Positions 1-13,425 of a DNA stretch of 64,000 nucleotides are shown here, piece after piece. This stretch comes from Crossaster papposus (lineage: Eukaryota; Echinodermata; Asteroidea; Velatida; Solasteridae): contig JBAIAA010000117.1 in NCBI GenBank assembly GCA_037893245.1, positions 682,001 to 746,000 on the forward strand, read 5' to 3'. Below the pieces are notes generated by a model. That model did no database searches. It had not been told where the DNA came from and was given only the letters and a program-made list of their open reading frames with translations. Numbering within the stretch: the first letter of the stretch is position 1; every line of letters starts with the position of its first letter. The position numbers were made by a program, and so were the translations under genes.

Positions 1-3000
1 CTTCCAACACTCCCAAACGGTCTATAGGCCTCAATGAGCCTAACAAACACTTTTCGGTTTTTTTCACCGCCAGAACACCAAATGGACATCCAACGCTCCT
101 AAATGTTCTATAGTGCTCAATGAGCCTAACAAACACTTTTCGGGTTTTTTCACCGTCAGAACACAAATTAGACTTCCAACGCTCCCAAATGGTCTATAGC
201 GCTCATTTAGCCTAACAAACACTTTTCGGTTTTTTTTCACCGTCAGAACACCAAATGGACTTCCAACACTCCCAAACGGTCTATAGGCCTCAATGAGCCT
301 AACAAACACTTTTCGGGTTTTGTTCACCATCAGAACACGAAATGGACTGCCAACGCTACCAAATGGTCTATAGCGCTCAATGAGCCTAACAAACACTTTT
401 CGGTTTTTCTCACCGTCAAAACACCAAATGGACTTTCAACACTCCCAAATGGTCTATAGCGCTCAATAAGCCTAACAAACACTTTTCGGGTTTTTTCACC
501 GTCAGAACACAAATTAGACTTCCAACGCTCCCAAATGGTCTATAGCGCTCATTTAGCCTAACAAACACTTTTCGGTTTTTTTTCACCGTCAGAACACCAA
601 ATGGACTTCCAACACTCCCAAACGGTCTATAGGCCTCAATGAGCCTAACAAACACTTTTCGGTTTTTTTCACTGTCAGAACACAAAATAGACTTCCAACG
701 CTCCCAAATGGTCTATAGAGCTCATTTAGCCTAACAAATCCTTTTCGGTTTTTTTCACCATCAGAACACGAAATGGACTTCCAATACTCCCAAATGGTCT
801 ATAGAGCTCATTGAGCCTAACAAACACTTTTCGGGTTTTTTCACCATCAGAACACGAAATGGACTTCCAATACTACCAAATGGTCGATAGCGCTCAATAA
901 GCGTAACAAACACTTTTCGGTTTTTCTCACCGTCAAAACACCAAATGGACTTTCAACACTCCCAAATGGTCTATAGCGGTCAATAGACCTAACAAACACT
1001 TTTCGGGTTTTGTTCACCATCAGAACACAAAATTGACTTCCAACACTCCTAAATGGTCTATAGCGCTCATTTAGCCTAACAAACACTTTTCGGGTTTTTT
1101 CACCATCAGCTATAGGCCTCAATGAGCCTAACAAACACTTTTCGGGTTTTTCCACTGTCAGAACACAAAGTAGACTTCCAACGCTCCCAAATGGTCTATA
1201 GGCCTCAATGAGCCTAACAAACACCTTTCGGGGTTTTTTCACCGTCGAACACAAAATAGACTTCCAACGCTCCCAAATGGTCTATAGCGCTCATTTAGCC
1301 TAACAAACACTTTTCGGGTTTTTCTCACCGTCAAAACACCAAATGGACTTTCAACACTCCCAAATGGTCTATAGCGCTCAATAAGCCTAACAAACACTTT
1401 TCGGGTTTTTTCACCGTCAGAACACAAATTAGACTTCCAACGCTCCCAAATGGTCTATAGCGCTCATTTAGCCTAACAAACACTTTTCGGTTTTGTTTTT
1501 ACCGTCAGAACACCAAATGGACTTCCAACACTCCCAAACGGTCTATAGGCCTCAATGAGCCTAACAAACACTTTTCGGGTTTTGTTCACCATCAGAACAC
1601 GAAATGGACTTCCAACGCTCCCAAATGGTCTATAGCGCTCAATGAGCATAACAAACACTTTTCGGGTTTTTTCACCATCAGAACACGAAATGGACTTCCA
1701 ATACTACCAAATGGTCGATAGCGCTCAATAAGCGTAACAAACACTTTTCGGTTTTTCTCACCGTCAAAACACCAAATGGACTTTTAACACTCCCAAATGG
1801 TCTATAGCGATCAATAAGCCTAACAAACACTTTTCGGGTTTTGTTCACCGTCAGAACACAAAATTGACTTCCAACACTCCCAAATGGTCTATATGCCTCA
1901 ATGAGCCTAACAAACACTTTCGGGTTTTTTTCACCGTCAGAACACAAAATAGACTTCCAACGCTCCCAAATGGTCTATAGCGCTCATTTAGCCTAACAAA
2001 CACTTTTCGGGTTTTTTCACCATCAGCTATAGGCCTCAATGAGCCTAACAAACACTTTTCGGGTTTGTCCACCGTCAGAACACAAAATAGACTTCCAACG
2101 CTCCCAAATGGTCTATAGGCCTCAATGAGCCTAACAAACACTTTTTGGTTTTTTTCACCGTCAGAACACAAAATAGACTTCCAACGCTCCCAAATGGTCT
2201 ATAAACGCTCATTTAGCCTAACAAACACATTTCGGTTTTTCTCACCGTCAGAACACCAAATGGATATCCAACGCTCCCAAATGTTCTATTGTGCTCAATG
2301 AGCCTAACAAACACTTTTCGGTTTTTTTCACCGTCAGAACACAAAATAGACTTCCAACTCTCCCAAATGGTCTATAGAGCTCATTTAGCCTAACAAACAC
2401 TTTTCGGGTTTTGTTCACCATCAGAACACGAAATGGACTTCCAACGCTCCCAAATGGTCTATAGCGCTCAATGAGCCTAACAAACACTTTTCGGTTTTTC
2501 TCACCGTCAAAACACCAAATGGACTTTCAACACTCCCAAATGGTCTATAGCGCTCAATAAGCCTAACAAACACTTTTCGGTTTTTTTCACCTTCAGAACA
2601 CAAATTAGACTTCCAACGCTCCCAAATGGTCTATAGCGCTTATTTAGCCTAACAAACACTTTTCGGGGTTTTTTCACCGTCAGAACACCAAATGGACTTC
2701 CAACACTCCCAAACGGTCTATAGGCCTCAATGAGCCTAACAAACACTTTTCGGGTTTTTTCACAGTCAGAACAAAAAATAGACTTCCAACGCTCCCAAAT
2801 GGTCTATAGAACTCATTTAGCCTAACAAACCCTTTTCGGGTTTTTTCACCGTCAGAACACGAAATGGACTTCCAATACTCCCAAATGGTCTTATAGAGCT
2901 CATTGAGCCTAACAAACACTTTTCGGTTTTTTTCACCATCAGAACACGAAATGGACTTCCAATACTCCCAAATGGTCGATAGCGCTCAATAAGCGTAACA

Positions 3001-3691
3001 AACACTTTTCGGTTTTTCTCACCGTCAGAACACCAAATGGACATCCAACGCTCCCAAATGTTCTATAGTGCTCAATGAGCCTAACAAGCACTTTTCGTTT
3101 TTTTTCACGGTCAGAACACAAAATAGACTTCCAACGCTCCCAAATGGTCTATAGAGCTCATTTAGCCTAACAAACACTTTTCGGGTTTTTTTCACCGTCA
3201 GAACACAAAATAGACTTCCAACGCTCCCAAATGGTCTATAGAGCTCATTTAGCCTAACAAACACTTTTCAGGTTTTTTTCACCATCAGCTATAGGCCTCA
3301 ATGAGCCTAATAAACACTTTTCGGGTTTTTTTAACCATCAGAACACAAAATAGACTTCCAACGCTCCCAAATGGTATATAGGCCTCAATGAGCCTAACAA
3401 ACACTTTTCGGTTTTTTTTCACCGTCAGAACACAAAATAGACTTCCAACGCTCCCAAATGGTCTATAGCGCTCATTTAGCCTAACAAACACTTTTCGGGT
3501 TTTTTCACCGTCAAAACACAAATTAGACTTCCAACGCTCCCAAATGGTCTATAGAGCTCATTTAGCCTAACAAATCCTTTTCGGTTTTTTTCACCATCAG
3601 AACACGAAATGGACTTCCAATACTCCCAAATGGTCTATAGAGCTCATTGAGCCTAACAAACACTTTTCGGGTTTTTTCACCGCCAGAACAC

Positions 3692-4220
3692 CAAATGGAC
3701 ATCCAACGCTCCCAAATGTTCTATAGTGCTCAATGAGCCTAACAAACACTTTTCGGGTTTTTTCACCGTCAGAACACAAATTAGACTTCCAACGCTACCA
3801 AATGGTCTATAGCGCTCATTTAGCCTAACAAACACTTTCCGGCTTTTTTTCACCGTCAGAACACCAAATGGACTTCCAACACTCCCAAACGGTCTATAGG
3901 CCTCAATGAGCCTAACAAACACTTTTCGGGTTTTGTTCACCATCAGAACACGAAATGGACATCCAACGCTCCCAAATGTTCTATAGTGCTCAATGAGCCT
4001 AACAAACACTTTTCGGGTTTTTTCACCGTCAGAACACAAATTAGACTTCCAACGCTACCAAATGGTCTATAGCGCTCATTTAGCCTAACAAACACTTTCC
4101 GGCTTTTTTTCACCGTCAGAACACCAAATGGACTTCCAACACTCCCAAACGGTCTATAGGCCTCAATGAGCCTAACAAACACTTTTCGGGTTTTGTTCAC
4201 CATCAGAACACGAAATGGAC
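3692..4220 (+). repeat. Three-monomer (260-bp) tandem duplication
   Basis: Two adjacent copies are offset by 260 bp. Both carry the private variants AACGCTACCAAATGG (near 3793 and 4053) and CACTTTCCGGCTTTTTTT (near 3833 and 4093). Shared private variants indicate a recent local duplication of a three-monomer block. A related three-monomer block lies at the very start of the window, at about 84-390. Confidence 0.8.
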
Positions 4221-4929
4221 TTCCAACGCTACCAAATGGTCTATAGCGCTCAATGAGCCTAACAAACACTTTTCGGTTTTTCTCACCGTCAAAACACCAA
4301 ATGGACTTTCAACACTCCCAAATGGTCTATAGCGCTCAATAAGCCTAACAAACACTTTTCGGTTTTTTTCACCGTCAGAACACAAAATAGACTTCCAACG
4401 CTCCCAAATGGTCTATAGAGCTCATTTAGCCTAACAAACACTTTTCGTTTTTTTTCACCGTCAGCTATAGGCCTCAATGAGCCTAATAAACACTTTTCGG
4501 TTTTTTTCACCATCAGAACACAAAATAGACTTCCAACGCTCCCAAATGATATATAGGCCTCAATAAGCCTAACAAACACTTTTCGGGTTTTTTTCACCGT
4601 CAGAACACAAAATAGACTTCCAACGCTCCCAAATGGTCTATAGTGCTCATTTAGCCTAACAAACACTTTTCGTGTTTTTTCACCATCAGCTATAGGCCTC
4701 AATGAGCCTAACAAACACTTTTCGGTTTTTTTCACCGTCAGAACACAAAATAAACTTCCAACGCTCCCAAATGGTCTATAGCGCTCATTTAGCCTAACAA
4801 ACACTTTTCGGTTTTTTTCACCGCCAGAACACCAAATGGACATCCAACGCTCCCAAATGTTGTATAGTGCTCAATAAGCGTAACAAACACTTTTCGGTTT
4901 TTTTCACCGTCCGAACACAAAATAGACTT

Positions 4930-5585
4930 CCAACGCTCCCAAATGGTCTATAGAGCTCATTTAGCCTAACAAACACTTTTCGGGTTTTGTTCACCATCAG
5001 AACACGAAATGGACTTCCAACGCTCCCAAATGGTCTATAGCGCTCAATGAGCCTAACAAACACTTTTCGGTTTTTCTGAACGTCAAAACACCAAATGGAC
5101 TTTCAACACTCCCAAATGGTCTATAGCGCTCAATAAGCCTAACAAACACTTTTTGGGTTTTTTCACCGTCAGAACACAAATTGGACTTCCAACGCTCCCA
5201 AATGGTCTATAGCGCTCATTTAGCCTAACAAACACTTTTCGGTTTTTTTCACCGTCAGAACACAAAATAAACTTCCAACGCTCCCAAATGGTCTATAGAG
5301 CTCATTTAGCCTAACAAACACTTTTCGGGTTTTGTTCACCATCAGAACACGAAATGGACTTCCAACGCTCCCAAATGGTCTATAGCGCTCAATGAGCCTA
5401 ACAAACACTTTTCGGTTTTTCTCAACGTCAAAACACCAAATGGACTTTCAACACTCCCAAATGGTCTATAGCGCTCAATAAGCCTAACAAACACTTTTTG
5501 GGTTTTTTCACCGTCAGAACACAAATTGGACTTCCAACGCTCCCAAATGGTCTATAGCGCTCATTTAGCCTAACAAACACTTTTC
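4930..5585 (+). repeat. Four-monomer (345-bp) tandem duplication
   Basis: The copies lie at about 4930-5274 and 5275-5585. They share AACGTCAAAACACC, ACTTTTTGGG and CACAAATTGGACTTCC. One visible difference is CTGAACGTC in the first copy against CTCAACGTC in the second. Confidence 0.75.
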
Positions 5586-7053
5586 GGGTTTTTTTCACCG
5601 TCAGAACACCAAATGGACTTCCAACACTCCCAAACGGTCTATAGGCCTCAATGAGCCTAACAAACACTTTTCGGTTTTTTTCACCGTCAAAACACAAAAT
5701 AGACTTCCAACGCTCCCAAATGGTCTATAGAGCTCATTTAGCCTAACAAATCCTTTTCGGGTTTTTTCACCATCAGAACACGAAATGGACTTCCAATACT
5801 CCCAAATGGTCTATAGAGCTCATTGAGCCTAACAAACACTTTTCGGGTTTTTTCACCATCAGAACACGAAATGGACTTCCAACGCTCCCAAATGGTCTAT
5901 AGGCCTCAATGAGCCTAACAAACACCTTTCGGGGTTTTTTCACCGTCGAACACAAAATAGACTTCCAACGCTCCCAAATGGTCTATAGCGCTCATTTAGC
6001 CTAACAAACACTTTTCGGTTTTTTTCACCGCCAGAACACCAAATGGACATCCAACGCTCCCAAATGTTGTATAGTGCTCAATGAGCGTAACAAACACTTT
6101 TCGGGTTTTTTCACCGTCAGAACACAAAATAGACTTCCAACGCTCCCAAATGGTCTATAGAGCTCATTTAGCCTAACAAACACTTTTCGGGTTTTGTTCA
6201 CCATCAGAACACGAAATGAACTTCCAACGCTCCCAAATGGTCTATAGCGCTCAATGAGCCTAACAAACACTTTTCGGTTTTTTTCACCGTCAGAACACAA
6301 AATAGACTTCCAACGCTCCCAAATGGTCTATAGAGCTCATTTAGCCTAACAAACACTTTTCGGTTTTTTTCACGGTCAAAACACGAAATGGACTTCCAAT
6401 ACTCCCAAATGGTCTATAGACCTCAATGAGCCTAACAAACACTTTTCGGTTTTTTTCACCGTCAGCTATAGGCCTCAATGAGCCTAATAAACACTTTTCG
6501 GTTTTTTTCACCATCAGAACACAAAATAGACTTCCAACGCTCCCAAATGGTATATAGGCCTCAATAAGCCTAACAAACACTTTTCGGGGTTTTTTCACCG
6601 TCAGAACACAAAATAGACTTCCAACGCTCCCAAATGGTCTATAGCGCTCATTTAGCCTAACAAACACTTTTCGGGTTTTTTCACCATCAGCTATAGGCCT
6701 CAATGAGCCTAACAAACACTTTTCGGTTTTTTTCACCGTCAGAACACAAAATAGACTTCCAACGCTCCCAAATGGTCTATAGCGCTCATTTAGCCTAACA
6801 AACACTTTTCGGTTTTTTTCACCGCCAGAACACCAAATGGACATCCAACGCTCCCAAATGTTGTATAGTGCTCAATGAGCGTAACAAACACTTTTCGGTT
6901 TTTTTCACCGTCAGAACACAAAATAGACTTCCAACGCTCCCAAATGGTCTATAGAGCTCATTTAGCCTAACAAACACTTTTCGGGTTTTGTTCACCATCA
7001 GAACACGAAATGGACTTCCAACGCTCCCAAATGGTCTATAGCGCTCAATGAGC

Positions 7054-9520
7054 CTAACAAACACTTTTCGGTTTTTGTTCACCATCAGCTATAGGCCTCA
7101 ATGAGCCTAACAAACACTTTTCGGGTTTTTTCTCCGTCAGAACACAAAATAGACTTCCAACGCTCCCAAATGGTCTATAGCGCTCATTTAGCCTAACAAA
7201 CACTTTTCGGGTTTTTTTCACCGTCAGAACACCAAATGGACTTCCAACACTCCCAAACGGTCTATAGGCCTCAATGAGCCTAACAAACACTTTTCGGGTT
7301 TTGTTCACCATCAGAACACGAAATAGACTTCCAACGCTCCCAAATGGTCTATAGCGCTCAATGAGCCTAACAAACACTTTTCGGTTTTTCTCACCGTCAA
7401 AACACCAAATGGACTTTCAACACTCCCAAATGGTCTATAGCGCTCAATAAGCCTAACAAACACTTTTCGGGTTTTTTCACCGTCAGAACACAAATTAGAC
7501 TTCCAACGCTCCCAAATGGTCTATAGCGCTCATTTAGCTAACAAACACTTTTCGGTTTTTGTTCACCGTCAGAACACCAAATGGACTTCCAACACTCCCA
7601 AACGGTCTATAGGCCTCAATGAGCCTAACAAACACTTTTCGGTTTTTTTCACCGTCAGAACACAAAATAGACTTCCAACGCTCCCAAATGGTCTATAGAG
7701 CTCATTTAGCCTAACAAATCCTTTTCGGTTTTTTTCACCATCAGAACACGAAATGGACTTCCAATACTCCCAAATGGTCTATAGAGCTCATTGAGCCTAA
7801 CAAACACTTTTCGGGTTTTTTCACCATCAGAACACGAAATGGACTTCCAATACTCCCAAATGGTCTATAGAGCTCATTGAGCCTAACAAACACTTTTCGG
7901 GTTTTTTCACCATCAGAACACGAAATGGACTTCCAATACTCCCAAATGGTCGATAGCGCTCAATAAGCGTAACAAACACTTTTCGGTTTTTCTCACCGTC
8001 AAAACACCAAATGGACTTTCAACACTCCCAAATGGTCTATAGCGGTCAATAAGCCTAACAAACACTTTTCGGGTTTTGTTCACCGTCAGAACACAAAATT
8101 GACTTCCAACACTCCTAAATGGTCTATAGCGCTCATTTAGCCTAACAAACACTTTTCGGGTTTTTTCACCGTCAGAACACAAAGTAGACTTCCAACGCTC
8201 CCAAATGGTATATAGGCCTCAATGAGCCTAACAAACACCTTTCGGGGTTTTTTCACCGTCGAACACAAAATAGACTTACAACGCTCCCAAATGGTCTATA
8301 GCGCTCATTTAGCCTAACAAACACTTTTCGGGTTTTTCTCACCGTCAAAACACCAAATGGACTTTCAACACTCCCAAATGGTCTATAGCGCTCAATAAGC
8401 CTAACAAACACTTTTCGGGGTTTTTTCACCTTCAGAACACAAATTAGACTTCCAACGCTCCCAAATGGTCTATAGCGCTCATTTAGCCTAACAAACACTT
8501 TTCGGTTTTTTTTTCACCGTCAGAACACCAAATGGACTTCCAACACTCCCAAAGGGTCTATAGGCCTCAATGAGCCTAACAAACACTTTTCGGTTTTTTT
8601 CACCGTCAGAACACAAAATAGACTTCCAACGCTCCCAAATGGTCTATAGAGCTCATTTAGCCTAACAAACACTTTTCGGGTTTTGTTCACCATCAGAACA
8701 CGAAATGGACTTCCAACGCTCCCAAATGGTCTATAGCGCTCAATGAGCATAACAAACACTTTTCGGTTTTTTTCACCGTCAGAACACAAAATAGACTTCC
8801 AACGCTCCCAAATGGTCTATAGAACTCATTTAGCCTAACAAACCCTTTTCGGTTTTTTTGACCATCAGAACACGAAATGGACTTCCAATACTCCCAAATG
8901 GTCGATAGCGCTCAATAAGCGTAACAAACACTTTTCGGTTTTTCTCACCGTCAGAACACCAAATGGACATCCAACGCTCCCAAATGTTCTATAGTGCTCA
9001 ATGAGCCTAACAAACACTTTTCGGTTTTTTTCACCGTCAGAACACAAAATAGACTTCCAACGCTCCCAAATGGTCTATAGAGCTCATTTAGCCTAACAAA
9101 CACTTTTCGGTTTTTTTCACGGTCAAAACACGAAATGGACTTCCAATACTCCCAAATGGTCTATAGACCTCAATGAGCCTAACAAATACTTTTCGTGTTT
9201 TTTTTCCGTCAGCTATAGGCCTCAATGAGCCTAATAAACACTTTTCGTTTTTTTTCACCATCAGAACACAAAATAGACTTCCAACGCTCCCAAATGGTAT
9301 ATAGGCCTCAATAAGCCTAACAAACACTTTTCGGGTTTTTTTCACCGTCAGAACACAAAATAGACTTCCAACGCTCCCAAATGGTCTATAGCGCTCATTT
9401 AGCCTAACAAACACTTTTCGGGTTTTTTCACCATCAGCTATAGGCCTCAATGAGCCTAACAAACACTTTTCGGTTTTTTTCACCGTCAGAACACAAAATA
9501 GACTTCCAACGCTCCCAAAT
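7054..9520 (+). repeat. Domain I higher-order repeat, 2,575-bp pair, first copy
   Basis: Sequence landmarks recur downstream at a constant offset of 2,575 bp: 7054/9629, 7311/9886, 7516/10091, 7913/10488, 8253/10828 and 8520/11095. The rare variant CATTTAGCTAACAAAC, lacking two bases of the usual GCCTAAC, is shared at about 7530 and 10105. The segment also contains two identical adjacent monomers at about 7739-7910, each with AATACTCCC and GAGCTCATTGAGCC. Confidence 0.85.
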
Positions 9521-9628
9521 GGTCTATAGAGCTCATTTAGCCTAACAAACACTTTTCGGGTTTTGTTCACCATCAGAACACGAAATGGACTTCCAACGCT
9601 CCCAAATGGTCTATAGCGCTCAATGAGC

Positions 9629-12146
9629 CTAACAAACACTTTTCGGTTTTTGTTCACCATCAGCTATAGGCCTCAATGAGCCTAACAAACACTTTTCGGG
9701 TTTTTTCACCGTCAGAACACAAAATAGACTTCCAACGCTCCCAAATGGTCTATAGCGCTCATTTAGCCTAACAAACACTTTTCGGGTTTTTTTCACCGTC
9801 AGAACACCAAATGGACTTCCAACACTCCCAAACGGTCTATAGGCCTCAATGAGCCTAACAAACACTTTTCGGGTTTTGTTCACCATCAGAACACGAAATA
9901 GACTTCCAACGCTCCCAAATGGTCTATAGCGCTCAATGAGCCTAACAAACACTTTTCGGTTTTTCTCACCGTCAAAACACCAAATGGACTTTCAACACTC
10001 CCAAATGGTCTATAGCGCTCAATAAGCCTAACAAACACTTTTCGGGTTTTTTCACCGTCAGAACACAAATTAGACTTCCAACGCTCCCAAATGGTCTATA
10101 GCGCTCATTTAGCTAACAAACACTTTTCGGTTTTTTTTCACCGTCAGAACACCAAATGGACTTCCAACACTCCCAAACGGTCTATAGGCCTCAATGAGCC
10201 TAACAAACACTTTTCGGTTTTTTTCACCGTCAGAACACAAAATAGACTTCCAACGCTCCCAAATGGTCTATAGAGCTCATTTAGCCTAACAAATCCTTTT
10301 CGGTTTGTTTCACCATCAGAACACGAAATGGACTTCCAATACTCCCAAATGGTCTATAGAGCTCATTGAGCCTAACAAACACTTTTCGGGTTTTTTCACC
10401 ATCAGAACACGAAATGGACTTCCAATACTCCCAAATGGTCTATAGAGCTCATTGAGCCTAACAAACACTTTTCGGGTTTTTTCACCATCAGAACACGAAA
10501 TGGACTTCCAATACTTCCAAATGGTCGATAGCGCTCAATAAGCGTAACAAACACTTTTCGGTTTTTCCCACCGTCAAAACACCAAATGGACTTTCAACAC
10601 TCCCAAATGGTCTATAGCGGTCAATAAGCCTAACAAACACTTTTCGGGTTTTGTTCACCGTCAGAACACAAAATTGACTTCCAACACTCCTAAATGGTCT
10701 ATAGCGCTCATTTAGCCTAACAAACACTTTTCGGGTTTTTTCACCGTCAGAACACAAAGTAGACTTCCAACGCTCCCAAATGGTATATAGGCCTCAATGA
10801 GCCTAACAAACACCTTTCGGGTTTTTTTCACCGTCGAACACAAAATAGACTTACAACGCTCCCAAATGGTCTATAGCGCTCATTTAGCCTAACAAACACT
10901 TTTCGGGTTTTTCTCACCGTCAAAACACCAAATGGACTTTCAACACTCCCAAATGGTCTATAGCGCTCAATAAGCCTAACAAACACTTTTCGGTTTTTTG
11001 TCACCGTCAGAACACAAATTAGACTTCCAACGCTCCCAAATGGTCTATAGCGCTCATTTAGCCTAACAAACACTTTTCGGTTTTTTTTTCACCGTCAGAA
11101 CACCAAATGGACTTCCAACACTCCCAAACGGTCTATAGGCCTCAATGAGCCTAACAAACACTTTTCGGTTTTTTTCACCGTCAGAACACAAAATAGACTT
11201 CCAACGCTTCCAAATGGTCTATAGAGCTCATTTAGCCTAACAAACACTTTTCGGGTTTTGTTCACCATCAGAACACGAAATGGACTTCCAACGCTCCCAA
11301 ATGGTCTATAGCGCTCAATGAGCATAACAAACACTTTTCGGTTTTTTCACCATCAGCTATAGGCCTCAATGAGCCTAACAAACACTTTTCGGATTTTTTC
11401 ACCGTCAGAACACAAAATAGACTTCCAACGCTCCCAAATGGTCTATAGAACTCATTTAGCCTAACAAACCCTTTTCGGTTTGTTTGACCATCAGAACACG
11501 AAATGGACTTCCAATACTCCCAAATGGTCGATAGCGCTCAATAAGCGTAACAAACACTTTTCGGTTTTTCTCACCGTCAGAACACCAAATGGACATCCAA
11601 CGCTCCCAAATGTTCTATAGTGCTCAATGAGCCTAACAAACACTTTTCAGTTTTTTTCACCGTCAGAACAGAAAATAGACTTCCAACGCTCCCAAATGGT
11701 CTATAGAGCTCATTTAGCCTAACAAACACTTTTCGTTTTTGTTCACGGTCAAAACACGAAATGGACTTCCAATACTCCCAAATGGTCTATAGACCTCAAT
11801 GAGCCTAACAAATACTTTTCGTGTTTTTTTTCCGTCAGCTATAGGCCTCAATGAGCCTAATAAACACTTTTCGTTTTTTTTCACCATCAGAACACAAAAT
11901 AGACTTCCAACGCTCCCAAATGGTATATAGGCCTCAATAAGCCTAACAAACACTTTTCGGGTTTTTTTCACCGTCAGAACACAAAATAGACTTCCAACGC
12001 TCCCAAATGGTCTATAGCGCTCATTTAGCCTAACAAACACTTTTCGGGTTTTTTCACCATCAGCTATAGGCCTCAATGAGCCTAACAAACACTTTTCGGT
12101 TTTTTTCACCGTCAGAACACAAAATAGACTTCCAACGCTCCCAAAT
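9629..12146 (+). repeat. Domain I higher-order repeat, 2,575-bp pair, second copy
   Basis: This matches 7054-9520 at offset 2,575. The offset becomes 2,626 after one extra 52-bp monomer at about 11,341-11,392. Beyond that point the shared rare variant AATACTTTTCGTG (about 9187 and 11,812) confirms the alignment. The copies diverge after about 12.15 kb. Confidence 0.85.
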
Positions 12147-13425
12147 GGTCTATAGCGCTCATTTAGCCTAACAAACACTTTTCGGTTTTTTTCACCGCCA
12201 GAACACCAAATGGACATCCAACGCTCCCAAATGTTGTATAGTGCTCAATGAGCGTAACAAACACTTTTCGGGTTTTTTCACCGTCAGAACACAAAATAGA
12301 CTTCCAACGCTCCCAAATGGTCTATAGAGCTCATTTAGCCTAACAAACACTTTTCGGGTTTTGTTCACCATCAGAACACGAAATGGACTTCCAACGCTCC
12401 CAAATGGTCTATAGCGCTCAATGAGCCTAACAAACACTTTTCGGTTTTTTTCACCGTCAGAACACAAAATAGACTTCCAACGCTCCCAAATGGTCTATAG
12501 AGCTCATTTAGCCTAACAAACACTTTTCGGTTTTTTTCACGGTCAAAACACGGAATGGACTTCCAATACTCCCAAATGCTCTATAGACCTCAATGAGCCT
12601 AACAAACACTTTTCGGTTTTTTTCACCGTCAGCTATAGGCCTCAATGAGCCTAATAAACACTTTTCGGTTTTTTTCACCATCAGAACACAAAATAGACTT
12701 CCAACGCTCCCAAATGGTATATAGGCCTCAATAAGCCTAACAAACACTTTTCGGGTTTTTTTCACCGTCAGAACACAAAATAGACTTCCAACGCTCCCAA
12801 ATGGTCTATAGCGCTCATTTAGCCTAACAAACACTTTTCGGGGTTTTTCACCGCCAGAACACCAAATGGACATCCAACGCTCCCAAATGTTGTATAGTGC
12901 TCAATGAGCGTAACAAACACTTTTCGGGTTTTTTCACCGTCAGAACACAAAATAGACTTCCAACGCTCCCAAATGGTCTATAGAGCTCATTTAGCCTAAC
13001 AAACACTTTTCGGGTTTTGTTCACCATCAGAACACGAAATGGACTTCCAACGCTCCCAAATGGTCTATAGCGCTCAATGAGCCTAACAAACACTTTTCGG
13101 ATTTTGTTCACCATCAGCTATAGGCCTCAATGAGCCTAACAAACACTTTTCGGTTTTTTTCACCGTCAGAACACAAAATAGACTTCCAACGCTCCCAAAT
13201 GGTCTATAGCGCTCATTTAGCCTAACAAACACTTTTCGGTTTTTTTTCACCGTCAGAACACCAAATGGACTTCCAACACTCCCAAACGGTCTATAGGCCT
13301 CAATGAGCCTAACAAACACTTTTCGGGTTTTGTTTACCATCAGAACACGAAATAGACTTCCAACGCTCCCAAATGGTCTATAGCGCTCAATGAGCCTAAC
13401 AAACACTTTTCGGTTTTTCTCACCG
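12147..13425 (+). repeat. Domain I, satellite between two higher-order blocks
   Basis: This segment holds only satellite monomers, with 52-bp junctions near 12,630 and 13,115. It contains two partial copies of a block about 656 bp apart (landmarks at 12,192 and 12,848). No gene or unique DNA is seen. Confidence 0.8.

Larger units (their letters stand above)
1..6900 (+). repeat. Domain I, irregular left segment
   Basis: This stretch holds only satellite monomers. It carries the CCGTCGAACAC marker at 1242 and 5943 and 52-bp junctions near 1108, 2024, 3287, 4462, 4687, 6463 and 6688. Two short tandem duplications (260 bp and 345 bp periods) are annotated separately. The higher-order register is less regular than further right, and no gene or unique sequence is present. 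Confidence 0.85.
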